Origin: Sphingobium sp. EP60837
Lineage (GTDB): Bacteria > Pseudomonadota > Alphaproteobacteria > Sphingomonadales > Sphingomonadaceae
Direction of reading: 5' to 3'
NCBI RefSeq assembly: GCF_001658005.1
Contig: NZ_CP015986.1
Span: 744,001-808,000 of the forward strand
Length of the DNA stretch: 64,000 bases
The translations under genes were made by a program, and so were the position numbers. The notes under the pieces were generated by a model, which saw only the letters and a list, made by a program, of their open reading frames with translations, was not told the origin of the DNA and did not search any database. This document shows positions 34,213-42,401 of the stretch, piece after piece (position 1 is the stretch's first letter; each line of letters starts with the position of its first letter).

Positions 34213-35280
34213 TCAGCGCCGCCCCATCGTACTCCGCGCGATCTTACCAACCAACGGCCACATGCCGGTATAATTCCCCCGGTGATAGGGCGACTCTTCA
34301 CCCAAAGCGGTGACCAACCGGGCGTGCGCCTTGCCCAGCGCATGATAGGGCACGCTCGGCAAAAGATGGTGCAGCGCATGATAGCGAAGGCCAACGGGCG
34401 CCCATATCGCCGCCAGCGGCGAGGGCGGCGGCACATTCACCGAATCCAGATATTGCGCCGTCACGGTCATCGCCTCGCCCTCATTCTCCCAAAGATGGGC
34501 GACCAACGTGCGCAGCTGGTTGATGACGGTCATCCCCGAATGCACTGCCATATAAACCAGCAGAGGCTTCCACCCGAGCAGGAAAACGCTTCCGACCAGC
34601 ATCAGCGCGAACAGGCAGGCTCCCGCCTCCTGCCACATCCATTGGCGGCGAAACGCACCTTCCGGCGCACGGCGGCGATAAGCGGGGTTGATCGACAGCG
34701 CGGAAAGCTCGGCCACGACCTTGCGCCGCAGCCCGGGCAGGATCAGGCTGATCGGCGTCAGTAAACCAAAGCGCAGGATCAATCCCACCGGCGCCAGCGC
34801 CGCGACCAGGATGAACAGCGGCAACGACCAAGGCTTCATCAGCGCCAACGGCAGATATTCCGGATCATTGGCGGTGCCATAGCGTGTCCGCGCGTGGTGC
34901 TGCGTATGCACATCCTCATACATGAAGGATGGGATCATCAGCGGAATCCCCACCATCAGGTTCCAGCCGAGCCGAAAACCGGGCAACGCATCCTTGCGGA
35001 TATGGGTCAACTCATGGATGAAGCTCGCCGCACGATACAGCGCCAACATCGCGACCAGTCCGCTGACGATCGCGAGCGGCACAGTGTCGATTAGAATTGC
35101 ACCGGCCAGCCCAGCATAACCGACCAGCGCCGACGCCAGCATGTCCGGCCAGTAGATTTTGGGATTTGCCACCGCATATTCGCGCGCCAGGTCCGCGGCG
35201 GCGCGCAGCATCGCCGTATCGTCGGGAATCGCGAAGCGCTTGGCGGCTGCGCCTGCAATGATGGGATCATGCACAGTCAT
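34213..35280 (-). CDS. Fatty acid desaturase family protein
   Basis: 355 residues, membrane bound. Three histidine clusters that bind the di-iron centre are visible: HELTH, HTQHH and HALHH. Two hydrophobic pairs of helices lie between them. This class introduces double bonds or hydroxyl groups into acyl chains or carotenoid-type rings; the substrate is unknown. It sits in a lipid-related stretch (LptFG, two lipid-kinase-like genes). It starts divergently from a GNAT-like gene at 35423. Confidence 0.9.
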   Translation of the reverse strand: MTVHDPIIAGAAAKRFAIPDDTAMLRAAADLAREYAVANPKIYWPDMLASALVGYAGLAGAILIDTVPLAIVSGLVAMLALYRAASFIHELTHIRKDALPGFRLGWNLMVGIPLMIPSFMYEDVHTQHHARTRYGTANDPEYLPLALMKPWSLPLFILVAALAPVGLILRFGLLTPISLILPGLRRKVVAELSALSINPAYRRRAPEGAFRRQWMWQEAGACLFALMLVGSVFLLGWKPLLVYMAVHSGMTVINQLRTLVAHLWENEGEAMTVTAQYLDSVNVPPPSPLAAIWAPVGLRYHALHHLLPSVPYHALGKAHARLVTALGEESPYHRGNYTGMWPLVGKIARSTMGRR

Positions 35281-35422
35281 GCGGCGCTCCTATACCGTAA
35301 TTGCGCTGAAATCGTGGCAGCGGCATGACAGGTCCGCCTTGGTCGCGCCAGAGGGCGAGGTCCCGATTGACAATCGCGAAACAAGCGCCGAACTGCTGCG
35401 ATCCATTACCGAAAGCTCTGCC

Positions 35423-36580
35423 GTGGCTCATTCCGATCTGGTAATCACCCCCGTCACCTCCAAGGCCGACCGCAAGGCGTTTGTCGAGTTGCCCTGGCGG
35501 CTTTACGCCAATGACCCCAATTGGGTGCCGCCGCTCAAGGATGAAGTGTACGGCCTCATCACCCCGGGCAAAAACCCCTTCTTCGGTCATGCAGAAGCGC
35601 AATATTTTCTCGCACGCCGGGGCGACCGGATCGTCGGCCGCATCTCGGCGCATATCGATCATCTGGCGCTCGCCCAGCCCGCAGGACAGGGCATGGGCCC
35701 AGGAACCGGCAATTTCGGCCTGTTCGAAGCGGAGGATGCGGATACTGGAAAGGCGCTGATCGGCGCGGCGGAAGCCTGGCTTCGCGCCAAGGGCATGACC
35801 CGCGTTCTCGGGCCCATCTCCCTTTCCATCTGGGAAGAACCCGGCCTGCTGATCGAAGGGCATGACCATCCACCCACGGTGATGATGGGCCATAACAGCC
35901 CCGCCTATCAGGCGATGGTCGAAGGGTCCGGCTATCAGCCGATCAAGCAACTCAAAACCTATGAGTTGGACATCACCAAGCCCTTCCCTCCGCTTATCCA
36001 GCGCATCATCTCCTCGGGTGAGAAGAGCGACCGCATCCGCGTGCGCAAGGTCGACAAGTCGAAATTCGATGCGGAGGCGGCGATCATCCTCCACATCCTC
36101 AACGACGCCTGGGGCAAAAATTGGGGGTTCGTGCCGATCACCGACGCGGAGATCGCCTTTATCGGCAAGAAGCTGAAACCGTTGGTGTTTGAAGACCTGA
36201 TCATGATCGCTGAACTGGAAGGCGAACCGGTGGCGTTCATGATGACGCTGCCCGACCTCAACGAAGCGACCGGGCCGCTTAACGGATCGCTCTTCCCCTT
36301 CGGCTGGGCGAAGCTGCTCTGGTGGTTGCGCAGGCCGCAGGTCCGCACCATGCGCGTGCCGTTGATGGGCGTCGTGCAGCGCCTGCAATCGTCCCGCATG
36401 GCGAGCCAGCTCGCCTTCATGATGATCGAATATATCCGTCGCAGGGCGACCGCCAACTATGGCGCGACGCGCGGGGAAATCGGCTGGGTGCTCGACGACA
36501 ATCAGGGCATGAACGCCATTGCCGACGCGATCGATAGCAAGGTGAACAAGGTCTATCAGATCTACGAGAAGGATCTTTAA
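35423..36580 (+). CDS. GNAT-like N-acyltransferase family protein
   Basis: About 385 residues. The body (VELPWRLYANDPNWVPPLKDE, PFFGHAEAQYFLARRGDR, VGRISAHIDH) is characteristic of a large bacterial family annotated as GNAT-related; later MVEGSGYQPIKQLKTYELDI, MIAELEGEPVAFMMTLPDLN and GEIGWVLDDNQGMNAIADAI are conserved. GTG at 35423 is chosen because homology begins there; the open frame extends upstream to the desaturase start at 35279, so a longer form cannot be excluded. Activity is unproven; lipid N-acylation would fit the neighbourhood. Confidence 0.75.
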   Translation: MAHSDLVITPVTSKADRKAFVELPWRLYANDPNWVPPLKDEVYGLITPGKNPFFGHAEAQYFLARRGDRIVGRISAHIDHLALAQPAGQGMGPGTGNFGLFEAEDADTGKALIGAAEAWLRAKGMTRVLGPISLSIWEEPGLLIEGHDHPPTVMMGHNSPAYQAMVEGSGYQPIKQLKTYELDITKPFPPLIQRIISSGEKSDRIRVRKVDKSKFDAEAAIILHILNDAWGKNWGFVPITDAEIAFIGKKLKPLVFEDLIMIAELEGEPVAFMMTLPDLNEATGPLNGSLFPFGWAKLLWWLRRPQVRTMRVPLMGVVQRLQSSRMASQLAFMMIEYIRRRATANYGATRGEIGWVLDDNQGMNAIADAIDSKVNKVYQIYEKDL

Positions 36581-36598
36581 GCCGATCCATAGCCACCG

Positions 36599-36625
36599 TC
36601 ACCCCCGCCTACGCGGGGATGATGG
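36599..36625. repeat. REP-like hairpin between convergent genes
   Basis: CCCCGC-CTAC-GCGGGG within a tract of the type GTCATCCCCGCG..., a common dispersed palindrome in alphaproteobacteria. It lies exactly between two gene ends and can serve both as a weak terminator. Confidence 0.6.
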
Positions 36626-36631
36626 CGCAAA

Positions 36632-37522
36632 TTACCCGGGCACAGCCACATCGATGGCCCCCGGCGCGACCGCGACGGTGACCGGGGTCTTGGCCAGCAC
36701 CTCGCCATCGATCGAAATCCGCTGCCGGGGCCGCGTCTCGATCCGAAAGGAGCGCCCCCGAAATTCCTCCGTCTGCCCATCACGGTCGCGCAGCTTGAAG
36801 AATTTCGCATACCAGTCCCAAGCGAGTCGCGCATGGCTCCTTCCCACCACCGCCTGTATCACCAGTTCACCGCTCTGGACGTCCGCCTGTTCTGACAGTT
36901 CCACCCCGCCATGATAGGAACCGTTCAATATCCGTACTTCGGTGGACCACATGCGGCGCTGGCTCTGTCCGTCATCGATCATCAACCGAAACGCGCGAAA
37001 TCCGATGGAGCATTTGACCGCCCAGATCAGATAGCCGATCCGCCCGAGATAGCGTTTCAGCTTGTGCGGCACTGTCCTGCCGATCATCGGCGACAGCCCC
37101 AGAGAGGCCGCGTTGACGAAATAATCATGGTCGATCACGCCAAGGTCGATACGCTGCCGCCGCCCCTTAGCGATCACCTCCACCGCACCTTCCAGATCGA
37201 GCGGGAGGCCAAGCGTGCGGGCAAAGCTGTTCGCCGTTCCGAGCGGCAGGACGCCGAACACGCAATTTTTCCCCACCAGTTCATCGACCGTTCCGGACAG
37301 CGATCCATCACCGCCGCCCACGATGACCATCGGCGCGCCGCTTGCCACAGCCTGGCGCACCAAGTCCTGCAATCGATCCGGGTCATGCACGGCATGGGCG
37401 GCGATCAACCGCACCCCGCCCTGCTCCAGCTTTTCCTTGGCCTGCGCGAATAAAGCCTCGCCCTTGCGGCTGTGGACATTGACGATCAGCACCGCCTCGC
37501 GCGGCAGGGGGTTTATTTCCAT
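36632..37522 (-). CDS. Diacylglycerol kinase / sphingoid-base kinase-like protein (YegS/LCB5 type), copy 2
   Basis: 296 residues. Catalytic motifs: IVNVHSRKGE, MVIVGGGDGSLSGTVDEL and GVLPLGTANSFARTLGLPLD; the C-terminal domain ends GRSFRIETRPRQRISIDGEV with the usual aspartate-glycine turn. The motif GGGDGS is closer to the LCB5/YegS consensus than in copy 1. The ATG at 37522 (MEINPLPREAVLIVN) is preferred; the long upstream open frame is antisense to the next gene. It is divergent from the metallophosphoesterase across 72 bases. Confidence 0.9.
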   Translation of the reverse strand: MEINPLPREAVLIVNVHSRKGEALFAQAKEKLEQGGVRLIAAHAVHDPDRLQDLVRQAVASGAPMVIVGGGDGSLSGTVDELVGKNCVFGVLPLGTANSFARTLGLPLDLEGAVEVIAKGRRQRIDLGVIDHDYFVNAASLGLSPMIGRTVPHKLKRYLGRIGYLIWAVKCSIGFRAFRLMIDDGQSQRRMWSTEVRILNGSYHGGVELSEQADVQSGELVIQAVVGRSHARLAWDWYAKFFKLRDRDGQTEEFRGRSFRIETRPRQRISIDGEVLAKTPVTVAVAPGAIDVAVPG

Positions 37523-37594
37523 GCCCCAACAACACGCCAGGGCTTCATCGGCTCCTGCCCGCAACAAATCGGGCATTGCGGTCGTTGAAAAGCC

Positions 37595-38476
37595 ATGGCC
37601 CGCATAGCTCACCTCTCCGACGTGCATTTCGGCGCGAATGACTCGAAGATCGTCTCCGCCACCGAAGCCTGGCTGCAACAGAGCCAGCCCGACCTCGTCA
37701 TCATCAGCGGCGATTTCACTCAACGCGCGCGTGTGGAGCAGTTCCGTGCCGCGTCCACCTGGCTGAACCGCTTGCGAGCCGCGGGCATGCGTCTGCTCGT
37801 CATTCCGGGCAATCATGACGTGCCGCTCTATGACGTAATGCGCCGCTTCGCCGCCCCCCTCGGCCGCTACAAACGCTATATCAGCAACGACCTGTGCCCT
37901 TGGTATGAGGACGCGGAAGTCGCCATCCTCGGCCTGAACACCGCGCGATCGCTGACGATCAAGGACGGCCGCATCAATCATGAGCAAATGCGCCTCCTGC
38001 GGGAGCGATTTGCCCTGGTCGCGCCAGACAAGACGCGCATCCTCGTCACCCACCACCCGCTGTTCGCCATGCCGATCGGCAAGGGTGGCGAACTGAGCGA
38101 GGCGGTCGGCCGCCATGAGGACGCGGTCGAAGCGGCTACCGATGCGGGCATCCACATCGCACTGGCGGGCCATTTTCACCGCACCTACGCCGAAGCGGCG
38201 CAGAAGATGGTCGCCGACGCGGGCGGCGCGTTGGTGATCCAGGCGGGCACGGCCACATCAACACGCCTGCGCAATGCGGAGCCGCAGAGCTTCAACTGGC
38301 TCCATGTGCATCGCAACGACCGGATAGAGCTGCAGGTCGTCGTATGGGACGGAGCCAGCTTTCAGCGCGGCCACCATGTCGAATATCGTCGCGACGCCGC
38401 CGGATGGCAGGCGCATGAACTGCCCGACGTCTCGGCCCGCCCCGGCATCCGCGTCGCGCAGGCCGCCCGCGCCTGA
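37595..38476 (+). CDS. Calcineurin-like metallophosphoesterase
   Basis: 293 residues, cytoplasmic. All metal-binding motifs are present in order: LSDVHFG (Asp9, His11), ISGDFTQRA, IPGNHDVPLYD, LVTHHPLF and LAGHFH. It is likely a phosphodiesterase or lipid pyrophosphatase-like enzyme; placed next to a lipid-kinase gene it might remove phosphate from a lipid, but nucleotide substrates are equally possible. Confidence 0.9.
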   Translation: MARIAHLSDVHFGANDSKIVSATEAWLQQSQPDLVIISGDFTQRARVEQFRAASTWLNRLRAAGMRLLVIPGNHDVPLYDVMRRFAAPLGRYKRYISNDLCPWYEDAEVAILGLNTARSLTIKDGRINHEQMRLLRERFALVAPDKTRILVTHHPLFAMPIGKGGELSEAVGRHEDAVEAATDAGIHIALAGHFHRTYAEAAQKMVADAGGALVIQAGTATSTRLRNAEPQSFNWLHVHRNDRIELQVVVWDGASFQRGHHVEYRRDAAGWQAHELPDVSARPGIRVAQAARA

Positions 38477-38480
38477 TCGC

Positions 38481-38990
38481 TCAGTCGAAGGCGGGGCTCG
38501 CCAGCGCCAGCGCATGTTCGCGAATGGCAGCGGGCCAGCCAGCCGTCTGCGCCTCGAACTGCGCACGATCCTTGGCATAAAGCGCTCGGATGGCCGCTTC
38601 ATAGCCCGGCCGGTCGCCTGCCATCACGGTCAGGAAATGATAAGCCGCGTCCATGGCAGCGCGCGGCGTGACCTGCCCTTCTGAAGCCTTGCGCGCCTGT
38701 TCGACTAACCGCCGCAACGTGGCGGACGCGCCACCTGCCTGCGTCGCGAGCCATTCCCAATGGCGGGGCAGCAGCGTGACCTCCCGCGCCTGCACGCCCA
38801 TCTTGGGCCGTCCTCGCCCCCGCTGCGCAGGTTCGCGCAGGTCAAGGTCGATCTGCCGGCCCGTCAGATCATCGAACAGCAGAAGATTTTGGGCATCATA
38901 ACCCATCGCCCGCAACGCCGCGCGCACTTCATCCTCGTCGCCGGTGGCGATCCAAAGCTCGCCTGAAAATGCCGTATATGTCCGCGCCAC
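38481..38990 (-). CDS. DUF2239 family protein
   Basis: 169 residues. Conserved features: TYTAFSGELWIATG, a DUF2239-type middle (LLFDDLTGRQIDLDLR), GRGRPKMGVQAREVTLLPRH (basic, possibly DNA-contacting) and WLATQAGGASATLRRLVEQA. The function is unknown. The start is GTG at 38990 because AAGGAG lies seven bases upstream and homology begins at ARTYTAFSG. Two copies of ACCCGGATAA lie upstream. Confidence 0.88.
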   Translation of the reverse strand: MARTYTAFSGELWIATGDEDEVRAALRAMGYDAQNLLLFDDLTGRQIDLDLREPAQRGRGRPKMGVQAREVTLLPRHWEWLATQAGGASATLRRLVEQARKASEGQVTPRAAMDAAYHFLTVMAGDRPGYEAAIRALYAKDRAQFEAQTAGWPAAIREHALALASPAFD

Positions 38991-39019
38991 GCCGAATCTC
39001 CTTCGACGCAAAGAATATT

Positions 39020-39054
39020 ACCCGGATAATATATAGTCAATAAGACCCGGATAA
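39020..39054. promoter_or_regulatory. Tandem 10-bp repeats upstream of DUF2239 gene
   Basis: ACCCGGATAA occurs at 39020-39029 and 39045-39054, 25 bases apart, in an AT-rich pocket (TATATAGTC) unlike its surroundings. On the minus strand this is just upstream of the DUF2239 start, so a promoter with a two-site operator is likely. The regulator is not identifiable. Confidence 0.4.
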
Positions 39055-39056
39055 AT

Positions 39057-39830
39057 TTATTCGCTCAGCTTCACCCAGGTCGGCGCATGGTCGCTCGCTT
39101 TTTCCCGCCCGCGGAAATCCTTGTCCACTTGCGCATCGACCAGGCGGTCGGCGGCCGCCGGGCTCAACAGCAGATGATCGATCCGAAAGCCCGCGTCGCG
39201 CGGCCAGGCGTTCATCTGATAATCCCAATAGGTCCACACCCCGCCCGCAGGATGGCGGCTCGCGATAGCGTCGGTCCAGCCATCGCCCAGCAAACGCCGG
39301 TAGGCCGCGCGGCTTTCCGGCTGCATCAGCGCATCGTTGGCCATGGCCTTCACGGCATAAACGTCCCGGTCACGCGGGATCACATTATAGTCGCCCGCAA
39401 GGATGGCAGGCACTTCCTCCGCCCAAATCTGCGAAGCCCGATCGCGCAGTCGCTTCATCCAGCGCAGCTTATAGTCGAATTTGGGTCCCGGCTGAGGATT
39501 GCCATTGGGCAGGTAAATGCTGGCAACGCGTACCCCTTTCACATCGGCTTCGATATAGCGGCTATGCTCATCCTCGGGCTCACCCTCCAGGCCGCGACGT
39601 ATCTCGGCAGGCGTTTCGCCGCGCGCCAATATGGCAACGCCGTTGAACCCCTTCTGCCCATGCCAGATCGCTCCATAGCCAACCTCCTCGATATCCTTGA
39701 TCGGGAAGGTTTCGTCGGAAGTCTTGATCTCCTGCAGGCAGGCGACATCGGGCTGCGTTTCGTTCAGCCATTCCAGCAGGCGGGGCAGCCGCGCCTTGAT
39801 GCCGTTGATGTTGAAGGTCGCGATGCGCAT
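39057..39830 (-). CDS. xth: Exodeoxyribonuclease III
   Basis: 257 residues. AP endonuclease and 3'-5' exonuclease in base-excision repair. Motifs: FNINGIKARLP, LQEIKTSDE (catalytic Glu34), RYIEADVKGVRVASIYLPNG, LAGDYNVIPRDRDV and KASDHAPTWVKL with the closing Asp-His pair. All catalytic residues are visible and the length is normal. Confidence 0.94.
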   Translation of the reverse strand: MRIATFNINGIKARLPRLLEWLNETQPDVACLQEIKTSDETFPIKDIEEVGYGAIWHGQKGFNGVAILARGETPAEIRRGLEGEPEDEHSRYIEADVKGVRVASIYLPNGNPQPGPKFDYKLRWMKRLRDRASQIWAEEVPAILAGDYNVIPRDRDVYAVKAMANDALMQPESRAAYRRLLGDGWTDAIASRHPAGGVWTYWDYQMNAWPRDAGFRIDHLLLSPAAADRLVDAQVDKDFRGREKASDHAPTWVKLSE

Positions 39831-39895
39831 GGCCGGTTCTCCTCCCGCGCATCCCTAGAGAGAAGTGCAGCCCTTCGACAAGGGAGGGCCAGAGA

Positions 39896-40222
39896 TTAAA
39901 TCGAAAAGCTGGACCCGCAGCCGCATCCGGCTGTCGCGTTGGGGTTCGTCACCTTGAACGCCGCGCCGCCCAAGTCGGACACGAAATCCACCGCCGCGCC
40001 GCGCACCAAGTCCAGGCTGACGTCATCCACCACCAGCGTCACGCCGTCACGCTCCACCGCCACATCGTCAGCTTCGACCGTCTCGGCCAGCCCGAAGCGA
40101 TATTGGAAGCCCGAACAGCCGCCGCCCTCGACGGCAAGGCGCAGGATCGCGGGTTTGCCCTGCTTGGCGGCAATGGCGGCGACCCGCGCGGCGGCGGAGG
40201 AGGTCAGGTCAATATCGGTCAT
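39896..40222 (-). CDS. erpA: Iron-sulfur cluster insertion protein ErpA (A-type carrier)
   Basis: 108 residues. The HesB/IscA fold with the three cluster ligands Cys36 (EGGGCSGFQY), Cys100 and Cys102 (AGCGCGSSF). It delivers iron-sulfur clusters to target enzymes. It lies between exonuclease III and the M23 peptidase on the same strand, but with 65-80 base gaps, so co-transcription is uncertain. Confidence 0.92.
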   Translation of the reverse strand: MTDIDLTSSAAARVAAIAAKQGKPAILRLAVEGGGCSGFQYRFGLAETVEADDVAVERDGVTLVVDDVSLDLVRGAAVDFVSDLGGAAFKVTNPNATAGCGCGSSFSI

Positions 40223-40243
40223 GATGCCTAGATAGGATCAAGC

Positions 40244-40278
40244 AAAAGGCCCGGCAACCCATGGGCGCCGAGCCTTTG
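40244..40278 (-). terminator. Terminator after M23 peptidase gene
   Basis: On the minus strand AAAGGCTCGGC pairs with GCCGGGCCTTT (11 bp, one G-U), with an 11-base loop, then TTTT. It lies 26 bases after the peptidase stop. Confidence 0.75.
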
Positions 40279-40303
40279 CAAAAGACGAACGGAGTGGGGT
40301 TGA

Positions 40304-41026
40304 TTATTCAGCCACCTTTTCCTGCGCCTTGGTCGGGCCGCCCATGGCAACGGGAGGCTTGGTGTTCATCGCCACCAGAACATCGGGACCGACAACGAAG
40401 GGGATCGGGTTGATCGCCTGACCATCGACGCGCACTTCATAATGAAGATGGCTGCCGGTGGAACGGCCCGTCGAGCCCATCAGGCCGATCAGCTGGCCGC
40501 GATGCACATAGCTGTTCGGGGCAGCAATCAGCTTCGACATATGGCCGTAGCGGGTTTCAAGACCGCCGCCATGTGAGATCTGGACGAGATTGCCATAGCC
40601 GCTCGCCCAACCGGCGCGGCTGACGATACCATCGGCGGTCGCATAGATCGGCGTGCCGACCGGACCCGGAATATCGATGCCCTTGTGCATCCGCGCGCCG
40701 CCGTTGAACGGATCGGAACGGACGCCGAAATTGGAAGTCAGGGAAAGCTTCTGAACGGGGCGGCCAGAGGGGATGTTGTTCTCAACCTTGGCGTCGCCGT
40801 CCAGCCGCTGCAGGCTGGAGAAGAGATTGGAAAAGCCCACATCGGCCGGGCCAAGCGCGCTGCTGTTGATTTCCGACGCGTCGCCATAAGGATCGTCGGC
40901 ATTATTTTTGGCCTGAGCCGGGACCGCGGCGCAAAGTGCGCCCGCCATGCCAACTACTCCCGCCATTTTAAACGCAGCCTGGAACCATCGCGCGCTGCGC
41001 GCATTCATTGAACGAAGAAACAACAT
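40304..41026 (-). CDS. M23-family metallopeptidase (murein endopeptidase-like)
   Basis: 240 residues, with a signal peptide to about residue 38 (AVPAQA). The LytM domain has the zinc ligands HKGIDIPG, RYGHMS and HLHYEV in order, preceded by LTSNFGVRSDPFNGGARM. All catalytic residues are kept, so it is probably an active cell-wall hydrolase acting in the periplasm. A palindrome GAGGCTT-T-AAGCCTC lies in its upstream region at 41049-41063. Confidence 0.92.
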   Translation of the reverse strand: MLFLRSMNARSARWFQAAFKMAGVVGMAGALCAAVPAQAKNNADDPYGDASEINSSALGPADVGFSNLFSSLQRLDGDAKVENNIPSGRPVQKLSLTSNFGVRSDPFNGGARMHKGIDIPGPVGTPIYATADGIVSRAGWASGYGNLVQISHGGGLETRYGHMSKLIAAPNSYVHRGQLIGLMGSTGRSTGSHLHYEVRVDGQAINPIPFVVGPDVLVAMNTKPPVAMGGPTKAQEKVAE

Positions 41027-41133
41027 GCCGACCCCGACTTATTCACCGGAGGCTTTAAGCCTCTCGGCGCTCCCCGTGTTGACCAATGCGACCACAAGTC
41101 GCCACCCGCATCACCAAAAGGACATCTCGCGCT

Positions 41134-41943
41134 TCATTGTGCAAGCGCGCTGTAAAAATCCAGCGTTAAACCGGCTTGCCGACGCGCCGAGTCGTTGAAC
41201 GGAGGCTTCAAGCCCCCGCGAAAATGGCGTTTTACAAGGATTTGGTAATGATTTGCGGCGTTCAGCCCGGCTCGGTTCGTGGCGTGGCTGAACCATGTCG
41301 TCCCGGCCAAAACATGCCGAATCTCATCTGTCATAATGCGCTGCAACATTCGGGCTGATTGCCTGTCCCCTGCCCCTTCGAAACGCTCGATCGTGGCCGG
41401 TGTGATGTCGAGCGCACGGGCTTCCAGCACCATCGGCACGATCGCCAGCCGCGCCATCGCGTCATGCGCCGTCTCGCTCGCCGCTTGCCATAGCCCGTCA
41501 TGCGCAGGCAGCGCGCCATATCCGCTACCCAGCTGCCGCAGCCGCCGATCCAGCAGCGCGAAATGCATCGCCTCTTCGGCGCCCACGCGCATCCAGTCAC
41601 TAGTAAAGTCGCGCGGAAATTCTGCGCCGAACCGCCCGATCAGGTCGAAAGCAAGATCGATGGCGACGAATTCGATGTGAGCGAGCGCATGCAGCATGGC
41701 GATCCGCGCTCGCTCGGAACCGATCTTGCCCCGCTTGGGCATCTGGTTCGGCGGCAGCAACAGCGGCGTGCCCGGCCGGGCCGGGCGGTCAGGCATGACC
41801 ACATCAAAGCGATGCGCAAGCCGCCCCTGCCGCCACGCACGCGCCACCGCGCGGGCCGCCATCAGCTTGGCCCGCGGGTCGGGCGTCGTCAGCACATGGG
41901 CGCAGGCTGCACCTACGCTTTCAATCTCATCCGGCAGGATCAA
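41134..41943 (-). CDS. DUF455 family ferritin-like protein
   Basis: 269 residues. The four-helix ferritin-like core is visible as AMLHALAHIEFVAIDLAFDL, VGAEEAMHFALLDRRLRQLG and RIMTDEIRHVLAGTTWF, giving carboxylate and histidine ligands for a di-metal site. The function of the family is unknown. The start is TTG at 41943, overlapping the peroxiredoxin stop (TTGA); there is no ATG nearby that keeps the N-terminal homology, so the start is moderately certain. Confidence 0.85.
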   Translation of the reverse strand: MILPDEIESVGAACAHVLTTPDPRAKLMAARAVARAWRQGRLAHRFDVVMPDRPARPGTPLLLPPNQMPKRGKIGSERARIAMLHALAHIEFVAIDLAFDLIGRFGAEFPRDFTSDWMRVGAEEAMHFALLDRRLRQLGSGYGALPAHDGLWQAASETAHDAMARLAIVPMVLEARALDITPATIERFEGAGDRQSARMLQRIMTDEIRHVLAGTTWFSHATNRAGLNAANHYQILVKRHFRGGLKPPFNDSARRQAGLTLDFYSALAQ

Positions 41944-42401
41944 AGCGCCTTCGCCGCCTCCAGCACTTCGGCGGCGTGCCCCTTCACCTTCACCTTGGGC
42001 CAGACCCGCTGGATCTTCCCCTCTCCGTCCGCCAGGAAGGTCGCCCGCTCGATGCCCATATATTTACGACCGTAGAGCGACTTTTCGACCCAGGTGCCAA
42101 AGGCTTCGCAAGCATCGCCCGGCTCGTCCGAAGCCAGGGTGACCGACAGACCATATTTGTCGGCGAACTTCTTCAGCTTGGCCGGCTTATCCTTGGACAC
42201 GCCGACCACCGGCACACCCAATGCAACGAACTCACTCGCCAATTCGGTGAAATCCTTCGCCTCATTGGTGCAGCCTGGCGTGTCCGCCTTGGGATAGAAA
42301 TAAACGACAATGGGCTTGCCGCGATAGCGCGCCAGCGTGAGATCGCCGCCGTCGGCATCCTTCAGCGCTACGTCGGGCAGCGTGTCACCGACTTCCAGCA
42401 T
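41940..42401 (-). CDS. bcp: Thioredoxin-dependent peroxiredoxin (BCP type)
   Basis: 153 residues. The peroxidatic Cys44 is in TPGCTNEAK. The resolving cysteine found five residues later in E. coli BCP is absent; the only other cysteine is Cys98 (GDACEAFG), which may be the resolver as in other BCP subclasses. The ATG at 42401 is chosen for its ribosome-site spacing, and lies inside the last 17 bases of glnE. It reduces peroxides using thioredoxin. Confidence 0.92.
   Translation of the reverse strand: MLEVGDTLPDVALKDADGGDLTLARYRGKPIVVYFYPKADTPGCTNEAKDFTELASEFVALGVPVVGVSKDKPAKLKKFADKYGLSVTLASDEPGDACEAFGTWVEKSLYGRKYMGIERATFLADGEGKIQRVWPKVKVKGHAAEVLEAAKAL

Noticed and set aside
37523..38179. Upstream extension of the second lipid-kinase frame
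   Set aside because: The extension is antisense to the metallophosphoesterase; the family start is at 37522.
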